Source of the DNA: Actinobaculum sp. 313
GTDB lineage: Bacteria; Actinomycetota; Actinomycetes; Actinomycetales; Actinomycetaceae
Assembly: GCF_003073475.1 (NCBI RefSeq)
Contig: NZ_CP029033.1
Location: forward strand, 2,356,001 to 2,420,000
Direction: 5' to 3'
Length of the DNA: 64,000 nucleotides
Shown here: positions 19,222 to 27,828 of the stretch, piece by piece
Numbering within the stretch: position 1 is the first letter of the stretch
Layout of the letters: each line of letters begins with the position of its first letter
Made by a program: the position numbers and the translations under genes
The notes under the pieces: model-generated
What the model was told of the DNA's origin: nothing
Databases searched by the model: none
Seen by the model: the letters and a program-made list of their open reading frames with translations, nothing else

Positions 19222-19249
19222 TCGACTCGACCCCGTTCATCCCGTATCT

Positions 19250-19768
19250 CTAGAAAACGGTCGACTTGCCCGCCGAGGTCGGCTCGACACTCGACTCAGA
19301 TGTCTCCTGCCGGTCAGTGCTCTCCTGCCGATCATCAGCCACCTGCTGATCAGCCTCCTGCTGATCTGCCGGTTCGAATGTCAGGCTCACGGAGTTCATG
19401 CAGTACCGCTGCCCGGTCGGGGTTTGCGGAGCGTCCGGGAACACATGCCCCAGATGCGAGTCACAACGCGCACAGCGTACCTCCGTGCGCGGATATCCCA
19501 GCTTGTAATCGGTAGCCGTTGTCACCGCATCCGAATCTGCCGGGTCGTAGAAGCTCGGCCATCCGCATCCGGATTCAAACTTGGTTTGTGAGCGGAAGAG
19601 CTCCTGCCCACATGCGCGGCAGCGATACACGCCTTCCCGGAATTCGTCGAGCAGTTCGCCCGTTCCCGGTCTTTCGGTGCCAGCTTCTCGCAATACATGG
19701 AACTCCTGCGGCGAGAGGACCTGCCGCCATTCTTCATCAGTTTGTGGTAGACGCACTTGATCAGCCAT
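19250..19768 (-). CDS. msrB: Peptide methionine-(R)-S-oxide reductase
   Basis: 172 residues from ATG 19768. MsrB signature: zinc cysteines CRAC and [20 protein letters not shown] and catalytic RYCMNSVSL. It reduces methionine-R-sulfoxide in oxidised proteins. Unusual point: about 40 extra C-terminal residues made of imperfect D/Q/E repeats ([20 protein letters not shown]) ending in SAGKSTVF, absent from ordinary MsrB. Confidence 0.95.
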   Translation of the reverse strand: MADQVRLPQTDEEWRQVLSPQEFHVLREAGTERPGTGELLDEFREGVYRCRACGQELFRSQTKFESGCGWPSFYDPADSDAVTTATDYKLGYPRTEVRCARCDSHLGHVFPDAPQTPTGQRYCMNSVSLTFEPADQQEADQQVADDRQESTDRQETSESSVEPTSAGKSTVF

Positions 19769-20134
19769 GTTTCCGCTTCCCTTTCTACTTCGAGTATGTG
19801 ACCCAACCATTTCTGGCTTTGCACCTAATGCCGACCTTGTACAAAGCCGCTAGGTGGCGTGTGCGGCGTCCCGAGCAGAGCTTGCGTTCTGCCTGAGCAC
19901 CCCGCGCACACAGTTCCAACGCGCCTCTGCGCGAATCCAGACCTTCCGCCGAATCTCTCAGCTATGAGCGTAGCCTGCCGACGCCTGGAACAGAAGAATC
20001 CAAAGGGACTTCACAGGGCTCCGCGCCGTCCGGACCGACGCGCCCCGTCCGGACCGATTGGAACACGAAGCCGGTTGAAAGATTGTACCTTCCACAGAGC
20101 CCTACCCGGGTAGAACCTCGCCCCCATAATCGTG
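19769..20134. other. 366-bp intergenic region
   Basis: Between msrB (its upstream side) and the 3' end of mscS. Holds the msrB promoter by position. CGTCCGGACCGACGCGCC and CGTCCGGACCGATT repeat near 20032-20060. No ORF or strong terminator noticed. Confidence 0.4.
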
Positions 20135-21958
20135 TCAGTCACCCGTGTCTTGTGCCGGATTCCCGAGTGGTTGCTTCATTGTTGACCGGTTTTCATTCTC
20201 CGTCTCGGAGAGGTCTTCCCGCCCGGAGTCCGCCTCGATCGCAGCGCGCTCTGCGGTGGTACCAGCAGGTGAAGAAGTCCGCTGCCGATCATCGCGGTGC
20301 CGCTCCTCAGTTTCGTCGTCACGACGGTGCCGACGCTCAGCTGCAGCCTCACGTTCCCGCATCGCCTCGTCGCCGGGCCCTGCGAACTCCTGACCGCGTT
20401 TCTCCGCCGCAACAGACCCTGTGAAGATCGACGATTCATGCCCAGGCGCGACCATGGTCTCCGTCGGGCCGATTTCGCGTTGCCCCGCAGGCACGCGCGC
20501 CGGTCCTACAAGACCAATCTCCTCAACGCTCAGCACACGCGTTTCCGTCAAATCGGCCGCAGTCGGAGCGGGGCCCGAGGTACCATCCCCGGCAAAGGCC
20601 GCCTCCGGCGTCGTATCGTCCCCGCGCTGCGGAAGCCTCGCCTGCACGCGTCCGCTGCGCACCTCTTGCTGGCTTGAGTCCTCTGCTTGCCCTTCGGCGC
20701 GAGCCTTCACTTCCGGGAAGGGAACTTCATCCGGCGCAACCATGTCCGGCACATCCGTACCGGCATAGTAGCGCATATGCGGCATGGCAGAAGGCGCGTT
20801 CTCCTGGATCCAGCGCACCATTTGTTCGCGCACGTAATAGCGCAGATCCGTCAAGGTGGAGGAGTTCTTCGCCGAAAGCAAAGCGGAAACCTGCAGCAGC
20901 TCCGAATCAGCGTCGCGAACCTGGAGAATACCGGTATTCCCGTCCCACAGGTCTGTGGACTGCAGAATACGTTCCAATTCCACGCGCATCTGCGGGATCG
21001 GCGCCTGCCAATCAAGTTGGAAGTGCACGTAGCCAAGCATCGCAGGCGTGCGGCGCGTCCAGTTTTCGAAGGTCTCCGTGGTCATGAGGGAGGAGGGCAC
21101 AATCAGGCGACGCCCGTCCCACACCTTAAGAACCACGTACGTCAAAGTAATCTCCTCAACAGTCGAGTACTCCGACTGCCAGATCACGATGTCGCCCACC
21201 CTGATGGAATCGGAGAACGCGAGCTGCAGGCCGGCAAATACGTTACCGAGCGTGGCTTGCGCCGCAATACCGGCGACGACGGAGACCAATCCGGCTGACG
21301 CGAATACCGATGCTCCGGCCGTGCGGGCACTGGGGAATGTCATAAGAATGCCCGCAAGGCCGAACACCCAAATAACAACCACAATCACGCGATGCAGGAT
21401 CTGCGCCTGCGTTTGGACCTTGCGGTAGCGCGACTCCCCGGCGGCTTTCACCTGCTTGACGATGGTCTGCTCGGCCCCGTCAACAATAGAGACGATTAGC
21501 CAAGTCCCCGCAAAAATGAGCAGGATGAGGAAGGAGTGCTGCGCATACTCCCGCCATTGCGGCTGCTCCTGATTGGCGGCCACGGGAACCGCTATAACCA
21601 TGCCCACCCAGGCACCTAGCGTGCCCAGCACCAGTTGCAAAGGCTGGACTGCCTTGCGTGCTGAGCCGCGCAGGAATTCGTGCCGCCGAACAATGAACTT
21701 GATAACGCCCTGCAGCAAAAAACTGATCAGCAAACCAACAACGATTCCAATGCCGATACGCAGCACCACTCCAAGCACATCTACCGTCGCCTCCACCGCG
21801 GTCTCGGCAACGGTGGTGGAATCATCGGCTGGAGTAGCGTCGGGCGAAGGGGACGGTGTGGATGTCACCTGCCGCGCTAATGACGACAAGGCCGACTGAG
21901 AAGAGAGCACTCCAGCCAAAAATGTGCTGGGCGCAGACAACACGCTGAGCAACGCCAT
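20135..21958 (-). CDS. mscS: Mechanosensitive ion channel (MscS family)
   Basis: 607 residues from ATG 21958 (GGAAGG upstream). There is an N-terminal signal-like helix, a TM around residues 60-85 and two more helices. The MscS pore helix and beta domain follow (SAGLVSVVAGIAAQATLGNV, then VGDIVIWQSEYSTVEEITL). The channel opens on membrane tension at osmotic downshift. About 190 extra C-terminal residues are highly charged and low complexity (RREAAAERRHRRDDETEERH-type), probably a disordered cytoplasmic tail. Upstream lies a 16-bp minisatellite. Confidence 0.93.
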   Translation of the reverse strand: MALLSVLSAPSTFLAGVLSSQSALSSLARQVTSTPSPSPDATPADDSTTVAETAVEATVDVLGVVLRIGIGIVVGLLISFLLQGVIKFIVRRHEFLRGSARKAVQPLQLVLGTLGAWVGMVIAVPVAANQEQPQWREYAQHSFLILLIFAGTWLIVSIVDGAEQTIVKQVKAAGESRYRKVQTQAQILHRVIVVVIWVFGLAGILMTFPSARTAGASVFASAGLVSVVAGIAAQATLGNVFAGLQLAFSDSIRVGDIVIWQSEYSTVEEITLTYVVLKVWDGRRLIVPSSLMTTETFENWTRRTPAMLGYVHFQLDWQAPIPQMRVELERILQSTDLWDGNTGILQVRDADSELLQVSALLSAKNSSTLTDLRYYVREQMVRWIQENAPSAMPHMRYYAGTDVPDMVAPDEVPFPEVKARAEGQAEDSSQQEVRSGRVQARLPQRGDDTTPEAAFAGDGTSGPAPTAADLTETRVLSVEEIGLVGPARVPAGQREIGPTETMVAPGHESSIFTGSVAAEKRGQEFAGPGDEAMREREAAAERRHRRDDETEERHRDDRQRTSSPAGTTAERAAIEADSGREDLSETENENRSTMKQPLGNPAQDTGD

Positions 21959-22128
21959 ACCTTCCAGGGTATTGCACCGGCCTGAGAAGTTACCGCAATG
22001 CCCACTGACACTTTCCACACAGTGCACCGACATACACTCAAAAGCCCGGTGTACGTTCCGCCGGTTTGCGCAGTTCAGCCCCGCGCTGGGTGCACTACGG
22101 CGAGTGTTGCCGGGTGCTAGCGGATAGT

Positions 22129-22173
22129 TTCCCGCCAGGTCACGGCTTTGGCACGCAGCTTCCCGCCAGGTCA
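22129..22173. repeat. 14-bp direct repeat
   Basis: TTCCCGCCAGGTCA occurs at 22129-22142 and 22160-22173, 31 bp apart, 170-215 bp upstream of mscS and next to a minisatellite. Spacing near three helical turns would suit a regulator site, but chance duplication is equally possible. Confidence 0.5.
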
Positions 22174-22195
22174 GGTGGTGTGCCGATAGTGCGGA

Positions 22196-22266
22196 ACGAT
22201 AGGACGCAAGGACGATAGGACGCAAGGACGATAGGACGCAAGGACGATAGGACGCAAGGACGATAG
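22196..22266. repeat. 16-bp minisatellite, 4.4 identical units
   Basis: ACGATAGGACGCAAGG is repeated perfectly from 22196, 22212, 22228 and 22244, with a partial fifth unit. Perfect identity implies recent expansion, so copy number probably varies among strains. Confidence 0.95.
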
Positions 22267-22479
22267 CGGTGTATTCGAGGCCCGCTGTAGTAGTCAAATC
22301 GTCGATTTTTCAAGGCCAATTCGCGCGGCTCTTCCCGGAATCTCCGGGAAGAATCCGACGACAGTCACCGCGGTGAGGAAACACACAGGCCTCTCGATTT
22401 TGCACCAAGGCCCCTTCTTCCTCTAAGCTTAACGAGTTCCACCAACACGGTAGCGAACGGATTCGGGCGAAAGCCTTTC

Positions 22480-22551
22480 GCCCCCATCGTCTAGTGGTCT
22501 AGGACATCGCCCTTTCACGGCGACGACACCGGTTCGAACCCGGTTGGGGTA
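22480..22551 (+). tRNA. tRNA-Glu (anticodon TTC), acceptor stem imperfect
   Basis: D-arm GTCTAGTGGTCTAGGAC, anticodon arm TCGCC-CTTTCAC-GGCGA and T-arm ACCGG-TTCGAAC-CCGGT identify tRNA-Glu. The 5' acceptor GCCCCCA faces TGGGG-TA, leaving pairs 1 and 2 unpaired. One more G in the run at 22546-22549 would give TGGGGGT and a full 7-bp stem. CCA is not encoded. The missing base fits the other single-base losses in this window. Confidence 0.9.
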
Positions 22552-22572
22552 CTGAGGTCAATACCTCGTATT

Positions 22573-22646
22573 GGCCCCGTAGCGCAGTTGGTTAGCGCGC
22601 CGCCCTGTCACGGCGGAGGTCGCGGGTTCAAGTCCCGTCGGGGTCG
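22573..22646 (+). tRNA. tRNA-Asp (anticodon GTC)
   Basis: Acceptor GGCCCCG/CGGGGTC, D-stem GCGC/GCGC, anticodon arm CCGCC-CTGTCAC-GGCGG, T-arm GCGGG-TTCAAGT-CCCGT, discriminator G. CCA not encoded (CGG follows). Confidence 0.97.
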
Positions 22647-22683
22647 CGGATAACTGCCCGGGAAACCGGGCATTTGTCTACCA

Positions 22684-22759
22684 GGCTCTGTAGCTCAGTT
22701 GGTAGAGCGTTCGACTGAAAATCGAAAGGTCACCGGATCGACGCCGGTCGGAGCCACCA
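22684..22759 (+). tRNA. tRNA-Phe (anticodon GAA)
   Basis: Acceptor GGCTCTG/CGGAGCC, D-stem GCTC/GAGC, anticodon arm TTCGA-CTGAAAA-TCGAA, T-arm ACCGG-ATCGACG-CCGGT, discriminator A and encoded CCA. Confidence 0.97.
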
Positions 22760-22782
22760 AGGAAAAACCCACGTCCAACCAT

Positions 22783-22869
22783 GAGTCATTTGACAACCGG
22801 TAACAAGTCATTCGACACCAGACGACGAGTCATTCGACCCCACGCATAACTCATTCGACAACCCACCTA
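22783..22869. repeat. 22-bp degenerate tandem repeat after tRNA-Phe
   Basis: Four units start at 22783, 22805, 22827 and 22848, each beginning with a form of (G/A)AGTCATTCGAC; the second half of each unit diverges. It begins 23 bp past the CCA of tRNA-Phe. Not a CRISPR array: there are no unique 30-bp spacers and the repeat core is only 12 bp. Confidence 0.75.
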
Positions 22870-22986
22870 CCCACCAAACCACCCACACCTGTGCCAGAGA
22901 CCAGGGTTGGTGCTTGGCACGCGGCATCGGCCTACGAGCGGCGTCGGGAGCCGCCCCTGGCACGTGGTCACGTCCGCCCCTGGCAC

Positions 22987-23054
22987 AAGAAGTGGAGGAC
23001 TTTTCAAGAAGTGTCGCGAAAAACCCGCATCTTCTTGAAAAACCCGGCACTTCT
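22987..23054. repeat. Palindromic repeat element A, copy 2
   Basis: Related to 3655-3723. The outer arms (AGAAGTGGAGGACTTTT and AAAAACCCGGCACTTCT) pair imperfectly. An inner 9-bp perfect inverted repeat TTCAAGAAG / CTTCTTGAA is specific to this copy. It ends about 40 bp from the 3' end of the M20 gene on the opposite strand, so a terminator role there is possible. Confidence 0.75.
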
Positions 23055-23093
23055 CGCACACATCCACCCCGCCGCCAGCAACGCGGCCGAGTC

Positions 23094-24365
23094 CTACTCC
23101 GCCAAGTCTGCGATCAAGCGCTGGAAGAACTCCTCCCCCGCCGCGATTTGGTCGAGTTCGATGTACTCATCCGGACCATGAGCCTGCGCAATATCACCCG
23201 GTCCGACGACGACAGCGCTCATTCCCGCCGCCTCATAGGTACCCGCCTCGGTGCCGTAGGTGACCTTATCCGCGGTGGCAATAGCCCCCAGGCTCACGGC
23301 GTAACGCGCGGCCGCCGATTCGGGCCCGCTCGCCAGGCCAGTGACTTGACCGACCGTCTCCACGGTTACGCCAACCTGCGATACATCTCCGGCAGCTTCG
23401 GTCGGCGCATCGGCCTTCATCCTCTCGTCGATGTCCCTCGCTTTTTCGTGCACACGCCGGTGAATCTCGAGTGCATCGACCTGCGGCAGTGTACGGAAGT
23501 CGAGCTCCAGGTAGGCTCGGTCCGCCACGGTATTCACCGCCGTGCCACCCTGAACCACGTTGACTCCGCCGGTCGACCACGGCACTCGGAAGCCGTCGTC
23601 GAAGGGCCCCTCACTCTGGAAGCGTTCAATGATCTCGGTGTGATACCAGGTGATGAACTCGGCCGCGTACCGGATTGCATTGAGCCCCCGCACCGGTAGC
23701 GATGAATGCGAAGCCAGGCCACGGAAGGTCAGTGTAATGACGTTCATGGACTTGTGGGCGCCTATCGCGTGCATGGTGGTCGGTTCGCCCACCAACGCGA
23801 TATCCGGATGAATATGGAGCTCATCCAGCTTCTCCACCAGTGCGAATGCTCCACGCATGCTCGTGACCTCTTCGTCCCACGTCGCCGCGATATGCAGTGG
23901 CCGTGCCAGCCGCGTCTGAGAAATCTGCGGGGCGAGCGCCGCGATGATGCCCAGATAGGACTTCATGTCTGCGGTACCACGGCCGTACAACCTTCCATCG
24001 CGCTCCTCAGGCGTGAAGGGATCAGATGTCCACACCTGGCCGTCGACCGGAACGCAGTCCGTATGCCCGGCTACCATGACCCCGCCATCGACCGTGCCAT
24101 CCACGGCCGGAAAGGTCGCCAATAGGCTGGCATGCAGCCCGTCGGCATCGTCGATGCGATGAATGCGAGCGCCCGCCGCCGCAAATGAACACTCCAATAA
24201 GTCGATCACAGCAAGATTGCTCTTAGCGGACGTGGTGTCCATCGCAACGAGTGCTTCAATGAACGCGCGTGGCGTTGTCGGAATATCCACAAAATTATCA
24301 GACTTCGACGCCGTCTTCCGCCCGGTCTCCACCCGATCCGCAGGCGCCTGCTTTCTTTCGCTCAT
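23094..24365 (-). CDS. argE: M20 metallopeptidase, acetylornithine deacetylase-like
   Basis: 423 residues from ATG 24365. Zn-binding M20 motifs: GHTDCVPVDGQVWTSDPF, GRGTADMKSYLG, WDEEVTSMRGA and VGEPTTM, with a dimerisation insert (ASHSSLP). The wording of these motifs matches ArgE (N-acetylornithine to ornithine plus acetate) best, but succinyl-diaminopimelate desuccinylase or another N-deacylase cannot be excluded; no other arginine genes lie nearby. A TATTAT box 6 nt before the ATG and no ribosome site suggest a leaderless transcript. Confidence 0.82.
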   Translation of the reverse strand: MSERKQAPADRVETGRKTASKSDNFVDIPTTPRAFIEALVAMDTTSAKSNLAVIDLLECSFAAAGARIHRIDDADGLHASLLATFPAVDGTVDGGVMVAGHTDCVPVDGQVWTSDPFTPEERDGRLYGRGTADMKSYLGIIAALAPQISQTRLARPLHIAATWDEEVTSMRGAFALVEKLDELHIHPDIALVGEPTTMHAIGAHKSMNVITLTFRGLASHSSLPVRGLNAIRYAAEFITWYHTEIIERFQSEGPFDDGFRVPWSTGGVNVVQGGTAVNTVADRAYLELDFRTLPQVDALEIHRRVHEKARDIDERMKADAPTEAAGDVSQVGVTVETVGQVTGLASGPESAAARYAVSLGAIATADKVTYGTEAGTYEAAGMSAVVVGPGDIAQAHGPDEYIELDQIAAGEEFFQRLIADLAE

Positions 24366-24371
24366 ATTTGT

Positions 24372-24377
24372 ATAATA
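24372..24377 (-). promoter_or_regulatory. -10 box of argE-like gene, probable leaderless start
   Basis: On the minus strand TATTAT is followed by ACAAAT and then ATG; no Shine-Dalgarno is present. Confidence 0.5.
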
Positions 24378-24461
24378 GCGAGGCGCGAAGCGGCGTCTCT
24401 TCCAGTCCACCCTCAGATTGCGCCCAGCTTACGGCGGGATTGTAGATGCACACTGCCTGTC

Positions 24462-25565
24462 ATGGAGCATTGTGAAGCAAGCCGTCAAGCGGATGGGAGG
24501 AACGGCCCGGCTATTGCACCCAATACCTCTCCGACACGCTCGGAAGCCGAATCCCGGGCGGCTCAACACACCCCCGCGCCACACCCGCGCAGCCTGAAGC
24601 GACGCCGAGTCGTTGTAGGTGCCGGCATCCTTACTCTGGCCCTCGTCGGAGGCAGCACCGCCTGGGCGCTCGACCGATACGTCATCGACCACGTCGAAAT
24701 AGCCGATGTCAGCGCCCTAGAGGCGGGGGCTTCCGCCAGTTGGTCATCGACATCCTCATCCGGCAGCACCGACTCTGAGCAAAGCACTGACACTGCCGAC
24801 CACACAGCCACGGTAACCTATTCCTCTTACACAGCCTCCAACGCTTCCATCAGCGTTGAAACAGTCACCACGGGCGGTGGCGACAATACCGTGACGTACT
24901 ACGTGGCCACCGTCAGCGCCTCGGACGGCACGGCTATACGATCAGCCTTCGCCAAGAACTCATACGGCACCAATATCACCGACAAGACCTCAACCATAGC
25001 GGAAGAGAATAACGCCATCCTCGCCATCAACGGTGACTACTACGGCTTCCGGGACAGCGGGATCCTCATCCGCAACGGCGTGATATATCGCGACGACGGC
25101 GCCCGCACCGGACTTGCCATCTATCGCAATGGAACAATGGCGATTTACGACGAGACCACCACCAGTGCGCAGCAGCTAGTCGACGCCGGCGTGTGGAACA
25201 CACTCTCTTTCGGTCCTGCCCTGATCGAAAACGGGGAGGCTGTCAGCGGCATTGACTCCGTAGAGATCGACACAAACTTCGGCAATCACTCGATCCAAGG
25301 CGAGCAGCCCCGTACGCTGATCGGGCAGAAGCAGGACGGCACATTCGTCTTCGTCGTGATTGACGGACGAGACGAAGGCCACTCGCGCGGTGCCACAATG
25401 ACGGAGGCTGCACAGATTATGCAGTCGCTTGGATGCGTGATCGCCTACAACCTCGACGGCGGAGGTTCATCAACCATGTACTTCAACGGCGAGGTGATCA
25501 ACCAACCTTCTAACGGTGGAGAACGGGGAACATCCGACATTCTGTACATCGAGGATCTGTCATGA
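24462..25565 (+). CDS. Membrane-anchored phosphodiester glycosidase (NAGPA domain)
   Basis: 367 residues: about 45 polar N-terminal residues, one TM helix (VVVGAGILTLALVGGSTAWAL, about 49-69), a Ser/Thr-rich linker, then the NAGPA/DUF2233 domain (AILAINGDYYGFRDSGILIRNG; NLDGGGSSTMYFNGEVIN). The family removes GlcNAc or similar sugars from phosphodiester linkages, and bacterial members are annotated in exopolysaccharide metabolism. Predicted topology is cytoplasmic N-terminus with an external catalytic domain. The stop overlaps the start of the GT2-GtrA gene (ATGA), which suggests joint action on a surface glycan (inference). Confidence 0.88.
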   Translation: MEHCEASRQADGRNGPAIAPNTSPTRSEAESRAAQHTPAPHPRSLKRRRVVVGAGILTLALVGGSTAWALDRYVIDHVEIADVSALEAGASASWSSTSSSGSTDSEQSTDTADHTATVTYSSYTASNASISVETVTTGGGDNTVTYYVATVSASDGTAIRSAFAKNSYGTNITDKTSTIAEENNAILAINGDYYGFRDSGILIRNGVIYRDDGARTGLAIYRNGTMAIYDETTTSAQQLVDAGVWNTLSFGPALIENGEAVSGIDSVEIDTNFGNHSIQGEQPRTLIGQKQDGTFVFVVIDGRDEGHSRGATMTEAAQIMQSLGCVIAYNLDGGGSSTMYFNGEVINQPSNGGERGTSDILYIEDLS

Positions 25566-26671
25566 TCGTTCTAATTCCCTCGCTTGAACCCGACCACCGT
25601 CTGCCCGCACTCGTCGATGCACTGGCACATCACATACCCGAAGCACACGTCGTGATTGTCGACGACGGCTCGGGAGCGCGCTACGCAGATACCTTCCAGA
25701 AGGCCCGCAACGCCGGGGCCACCGTCATCGGGTACGAGGTCAACCGTGGGAAGGGCTTCGCGCTGCGCACAGGTTTCGCCTGGTGCCTCGAACACGCGCC
25801 CGATGAGCCGGTGATATGCGCCGACTCCGATGGCCAGCACACTCCGGACGATATCCGCAAGGTGGCATTCGACTTACGGGAACATCCGAACGCCGTCGTT
25901 CTCGGCGTGCGCGCCTTCTCCGGTAGGGTCCCCATCCGGTCGCGCATCGGTAACTGGATGAGCGCCCGCTTCTTCCGCCTCGCCAGCGGGCAACGCATCA
26001 GCGATACACAGACCGGCCTGCGCGGCTACGGGCCACAGCATCTGGCGCGCCTTCTTGGCATTCCGGGTGATCGCTTCGAGTGGGAACTCCAGGCGCTTCT
26101 CGCGGCCGCGCGGGTCGGCCAGGAGATTCGGCAGGTTCCTATCGCCACCGTCTATCACGACGGCAATTCCGGCTCCCACTTCCGCCCCCTGGTTGACTCG
26201 TGGCTGGTCTTACGGCCTCTATTGGCGTTCTTCGCCGTTGGCGCCGGGTGCTGGGCGGGTGAAATGCTGCTGTTTCTAGTTCTGCAGTCCCGCTGGGGGA
26301 TTTTCCCCGCCGTCGTCGCCTCCCGTGTCGTTTCCGGAACTGTCAACTTCGCACTGAACAAGTCGCAAGTATTCCGCGAGCATTCGAGGGAACGTACCGC
26401 ATTGGAGGCTTTCGAGTACGCCCTCCTGGCAGCAACGCTTGTGACGATAACCGCCCTGGGGGTCCGCGCCCTGGCGTCCATTGGAATCGCGCTGTGGCTG
26501 GCCAAACTTCTCATGGACTTCCTCTGCTTGCTGTTGAGTTTCGCGGTGCAGCAGCGGTGGATTTTCGCTCCCCCAACGCTGTCGGCTGCGGACACAGCCG
26601 GTGATACCGCCTCCGATGCGCGCGGCACGGCAGCGCCGATCCAGCGTCCGGGCAAATTATCGGCGGGCTAA
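25562..26671 (+). CDS. Fused GT2 glycosyltransferase and GtrA-like membrane protein
   Basis: 369 residues. Residues 1-215 are a GT-A fold: IPSLEPDHRL, VVIVDDGSG, ADSDGQHTP (DxD-type metal site), then QTGLRGY and EWELQ. Residues about 220-345 hold four TM helices of the GtrA type (NFALNKSQVFREHSR between helices two and three). GtrA-like domains are thought to flip polyprenyl-phosphate sugars, so the fusion may both make and translocate a polyprenyl-linked sugar. Translationally coupled to the upstream phosphodiester glycosidase. Confidence 0.9.
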   Translation: MIVLIPSLEPDHRLPALVDALAHHIPEAHVVIVDDGSGARYADTFQKARNAGATVIGYEVNRGKGFALRTGFAWCLEHAPDEPVICADSDGQHTPDDIRKVAFDLREHPNAVVLGVRAFSGRVPIRSRIGNWMSARFFRLASGQRISDTQTGLRGYGPQHLARLLGIPGDRFEWELQALLAAARVGQEIRQVPIATVYHDGNSGSHFRPLVDSWLVLRPLLAFFAVGAGCWAGEMLLFLVLQSRWGIFPAVVASRVVSGTVNFALNKSQVFREHSRERTALEAFEYALLAATLVTITALGVRALASIGIALWLAKLLMDFLCLLLSFAVQQRWIFAPPTLSAADTAGDTASDARGTAAPIQRPGKLSAG

Positions 26672-26947
26672 TCGCCTGCCCGCCACACCCCAAGGGCTTT
26701 AGTGCACGTGAGTGCCATCACCGTTTTCACCGCGCCAGAGGAAGCGGTCGTCGCGCCACTGGAGGAGGTGGCCGTACACTAGAGGCGGCGGGCGGCAGTG
26801 GAAGGAGGCCGCCCGGAAACCGAACGGCGCGCGGAGGCCTACCTTCCGGCCAAGACCACAGCCAACAGGAAAGTGAAAGGCGTGTGAGTACCCGGCAGCA
26901 TGTCTATTTCATGGCCTACGGGCCCGCCAGTTAGGCACAATGGATAT

Positions 26948-27571
26948 ATGACCCGTCACATTCTGTGGGACCTTGGCGGTACCCTTATCGACAGCTACCC
27001 GCAAATTGATCGCATGCTGCAGGCGTACGTCACGCAATGCGGTGGCACGATTTCGGTTGACGACGTCGCCCACCTGACACGGCATTCCATCGCTTTTGCG
27101 ATCACAGCTCTGGCAGAACGATTCTCCATCCCACCCGACGACCTGCAGGAGGCCTATACGCTGCTTAAGCGTGCCTGGGAAGTCTCCCCTCCTCCCGTCA
27201 TGGACGGCGCTCACGACATTCTGGAGCAGGTACGTAGCAAAGGCGGGTTGAATCTCGTTATCACCAACCGCGACCGAGAAAGTGCCCGCGTGTTGCTCAA
27301 TGCGAGCGGTCTAAAGGTCGACGATCTGATCTGTGCTCCGGATGGCTATGCGCGCAAGCCCGACCCCGACATGTACATCACGATGATGCAGCGGCACGAT
27401 CTCAACCCGTCAGATTGCCTCGCAGTAGGTGATCGCCCGATCGACGCCGTCGCCGCGCAAGAAGCGGGTATCGAATGCGTCCTCCTCGAAACACCGGGCA
27501 TACCCCTGGTGGCGGACGCACTTTCCGCCACGCGCATCACGAGCTTGGCGCAATTGAAGTCACAGCTATGA
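26948..27571 (+). CDS. HAD-superfamily hydrolase (phosphoglycolate phosphatase-like)
   Basis: 207 residues from ATG 26948. Motif I ILWDLGGTLIDSYP (first Asp replaced in spacing DLGGT, with the nucleophile at WDLGG), motif II VITNRD, motif III KPDPDM and motif IV VGDRPIDAVAAQEAG. A Gly replaces the second Asp of the usual DxDGT: the loop reads DLGGT, as in several HAD subgroups that are still active. Substrate unknown. No ribosome site; a weak -10-like CACAAT lies 6 nt before the ATG. The gap 26672-26947 shows no ORF. Confidence 0.85.
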   Translation: MTRHILWDLGGTLIDSYPQIDRMLQAYVTQCGGTISVDDVAHLTRHSIAFAITALAERFSIPPDDLQEAYTLLKRAWEVSPPPVMDGAHDILEQVRSKGGLNLVITNRDRESARVLLNASGLKVDDLICAPDGYARKPDPDMYITMMQRHDLNPSDCLAVGDRPIDAVAAQEAGIECVLLETPGIPLVADALSATRITSLAQLKSQL

Positions 27572-27828
27572 ACTCTACTCGTACCGCGCTGAGGTACGCG
27601 TCGGCTTACTGAAGCACGAGGTGCCTTGCAGCTATACCGCGTGTGCCCCAGCGCTCATGAACTCGGCCCTCGCCGGAACAATAGGCGCCACATCTTCGCA
27701 CAGAATAGCTATCGGCGTACTCCGATATTCGCCGTTATGGTCGCCTTCACGGACCAGATCGGGGAGAATAGTCTTGTCTTCAGCCACGGCCCACCGCCCA
27801 ACGCGGTGGACGCACCGAAAAGGAGCTT

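Noticed and set aside
22783-22869. CRISPR-like repeats after tRNA-Phe
   Set aside because: Repeat core is only about 12 bp, period 22 bp, no unique spacers of normal length and no cas genes.
26672-26947. Possible RNase P RNA or other structured RNA before the HAD gene
   Set aside because: Fragments such as AACAGGAAAGTGAAAGG look vaguely familiar, but the region is too short and lacks the conserved helices of rnpB.
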